From assembly GCA_964370005.1 (NCBI GenBank), contig CAYJGR010000064.1, positions 1-12,712 of the forward strand: a stretch of 12,712 bases of DNA. Reading direction: 5' to 3'. Positions 12,254-12,712 of the stretch are shown here, in pieces. Positions within the stretch are counted from its first letter, which is position 1, and each line of letters starts with the position of its first letter. The position numbers and the translations under genes are program-made. The notes under the pieces are model-generated. The model did not search any database, was not told the origin of the DNA, and was given only the letters and a program-made list of their open reading frames with translations. The stretch is from Heteroruminococcus sp964370005 (GTDB lineage: Bacteria > Bacillota > Clostridia > Oscillospirales > Ruminococcaceae).

Positions 12254-12595
12254 ATGAAAATAAAAAAGCAATACACTTGTGCGTTACTATTATCGATGGA
12301 CTTGTTAGGTGGGAAATGGAAAATGAGGATTTTATGGCATGTCTTAAACGGAGATAATCGTTTTTCATTATTGCAAAAAGGCATCCCGGATATAACACAT
12401 AAAATGCTTGTTACCCAACTCAAAGAACTTGAACAAAGCAATATATTAGTAAGAACTGTAGTATGTGAGAAACCGCTTAATGTGGTATATTCACTCTCAA
12501 CGCAGTATAATGGGCTTACTGCATTAGTGGAGGGGTTTTGTAATTTCTCAAAGGAATATGCCGCAGAAAATGAAATAACTCTTGAGGATATATAG
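12254..12595 (+). CDS. HxlR-family winged-helix transcriptional regulator
   Basis: The 113-residue protein matches the HxlR (DUF24) family: a conserved N-terminal cysteine (Cys9), LLGGKWKMRILWHVLNGDNRFSLLQKGIPDITHKMLVTQLKELEQSNIL as the helix-turn-helix core (about 17-65), and a wing ending PLNVVYSLS. Members act as dimers; several use the N-terminal Cys to sense electrophiles or oxidants. The coding sequence is visibly more AT-rich than the rest of the window (runs such as AAAATAAAAAAGCAA), suggesting a different origin. It precedes a probable VOC-family gene with a palindromic site between them, so that gene is the likely target, together with its own promoter. Confidence 0.9.
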   Translation: MKIKKQYTCALLLSMDLLGGKWKMRILWHVLNGDNRFSLLQKGIPDITHKMLVTQLKELEQSNILVRTVVCEKPLNVVYSLSTQYNGLTALVEGFCNFSKEYAAENEITLEDI

Positions 12596-12609
12596 GTACA
12601 AAAAAGTAC
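12596..12609. promoter_or_regulatory. Candidate HxlR-type operator
   Basis: GTAC-AAAAAA-GTAC begins directly after the hxlR stop codon and ends 4 bp before the -35 of the next gene. HxlR-family targets often carry paired GTAC-like half-sites with a short A/T spacer. The placement just upstream of -35 would allow either activation or repression. Identification rests on pattern and context. Confidence 0.55.
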
Positions 12610-12613
12610 GTTA

Positions 12614-12643
12614 TTGTCTAAAGTGTTGTATTTGAGTTATAAT
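12614..12643 (+). promoter_or_regulatory. Promoter of the downstream VOC-like gene
   Basis: TTGTCT (12614-12619), an 18-bp spacer and a perfect TATAAT (12638-12643). The AAGGAGG site at 12658-12664 precedes the ATG at 12673. Confidence 0.7.
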
Positions 12644-12672
12644 TAAATCACAACAAAAAGGAGGTAACGAAA

Positions 12673-12712
12673 ATGAATTATCCAAGAGCATTTTCACATA
12701 TAGGTTTGTCTG
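12673..12712 (+). CDS. Start of a probable VOC-superfamily protein (truncated by window end)
   Basis: Only 13 codons are visible (MNYPRAFSHIGLS). The FSHIGLS segment is typical of the first strand of glyoxalase/dioxygenase (VOC) proteins, where the His is a metal ligand. A strong AAGGAGG site and a promoter precede it, and an HxlR-type regulator lies next to it, a pairing often seen in detoxification cassettes. The product call is tentative because so little is present; the gene itself is well supported. Confidence 0.6.
   Translation, partial: MNYPRAFSHIGLS

Noticed and set aside
12011..12271. Minus-strand 86-codon open frame
   Set aside because: It runs through the palindrome and the tandem repeats, has no ribosome binding site, and its N-terminus is a translation of repetitive AT-rich DNA.

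Overview
The window looks like a chromosome segment from an anaerobic Gram-positive bacterium of class Clostridia, probably an uncultured Oscillospiraceae-like gut lineage. The reasons are the order rpmH-rnpA-yidD-yidC-khpB(jag), strong AGGAGG-type ribosome binding sites, short lipobox signal peptides, consensus sigma-A promoters and moderate GC. This assignment is inference; no rRNA or other definitive marker is present.

Layout. (1) Positions 1-404 hold the 3' end of a low-complexity Q/G/Y/P/M repeat protein with a C-terminal zinc ribbon. (2) 428-3422: a structured leader element followed by two adjacent acidic lipoprotein genes. (3) 3638-5110, minus strand: guaB (IMP dehydrogenase), convergent with the lipoproteins and separated from them by strong dyads. 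(4) 5360-8757: rpmH, a 386-nt stretch tiled with hairpins, then rnpA-yidD-yidC-khpB. These genes encode ribosomal protein L34, the RNase P protein, two membrane-protein insertion factors and an RNA-binding protein. dnaA, the usual neighbour of rpmH, is absent and guaB occupies its place. (5) 8942-9933: rplM-rpsI (L13-S9) with a perfect-consensus promoter, a leader hairpin and a clean terminator. (6) 9937-10748: an orphan type IV prepilin-like gene. (7) 10878-11950: a radical SAM gene with a CX4CX2C cluster motif. (8) 11951-12712: a more AT-rich cassette with an HxlR-family regulator, a GTAC-N6-GTAC operator candidate and the start of a probable VOC-family gene.

The main observation is a three-copy element of about 137 nt at 428-564, 9993-10127 and 10943-11080. 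Each copy ends exactly at the start codon of an otherwise unrelated gene (lipoprotein, prepilin, radical SAM). All copies keep a perfect GTTTGAAA-N5-TTTCAAAC hairpin. A second hairpin has changed by compensatory substitution (GTCAC-TTC-GTGAC against ATCCC-TTC-GGGAT). A long-range stem joins a TATGACC segment to the spacer between the Shine-Dalgarno and the AUG, and it also shows a compensatory change. In two copies the same TATGACC segment can instead pair with an upstream ATGGCAT, so the element has the shape of a two-state translational switch. A Shine-Dalgarno plus UUG start sits at its 5' edge in every copy. I do not recognise it as a known riboswitch or leader class. It could be a new cis-regulatory RNA or a dispersed repeat that supplies 5' UTRs.
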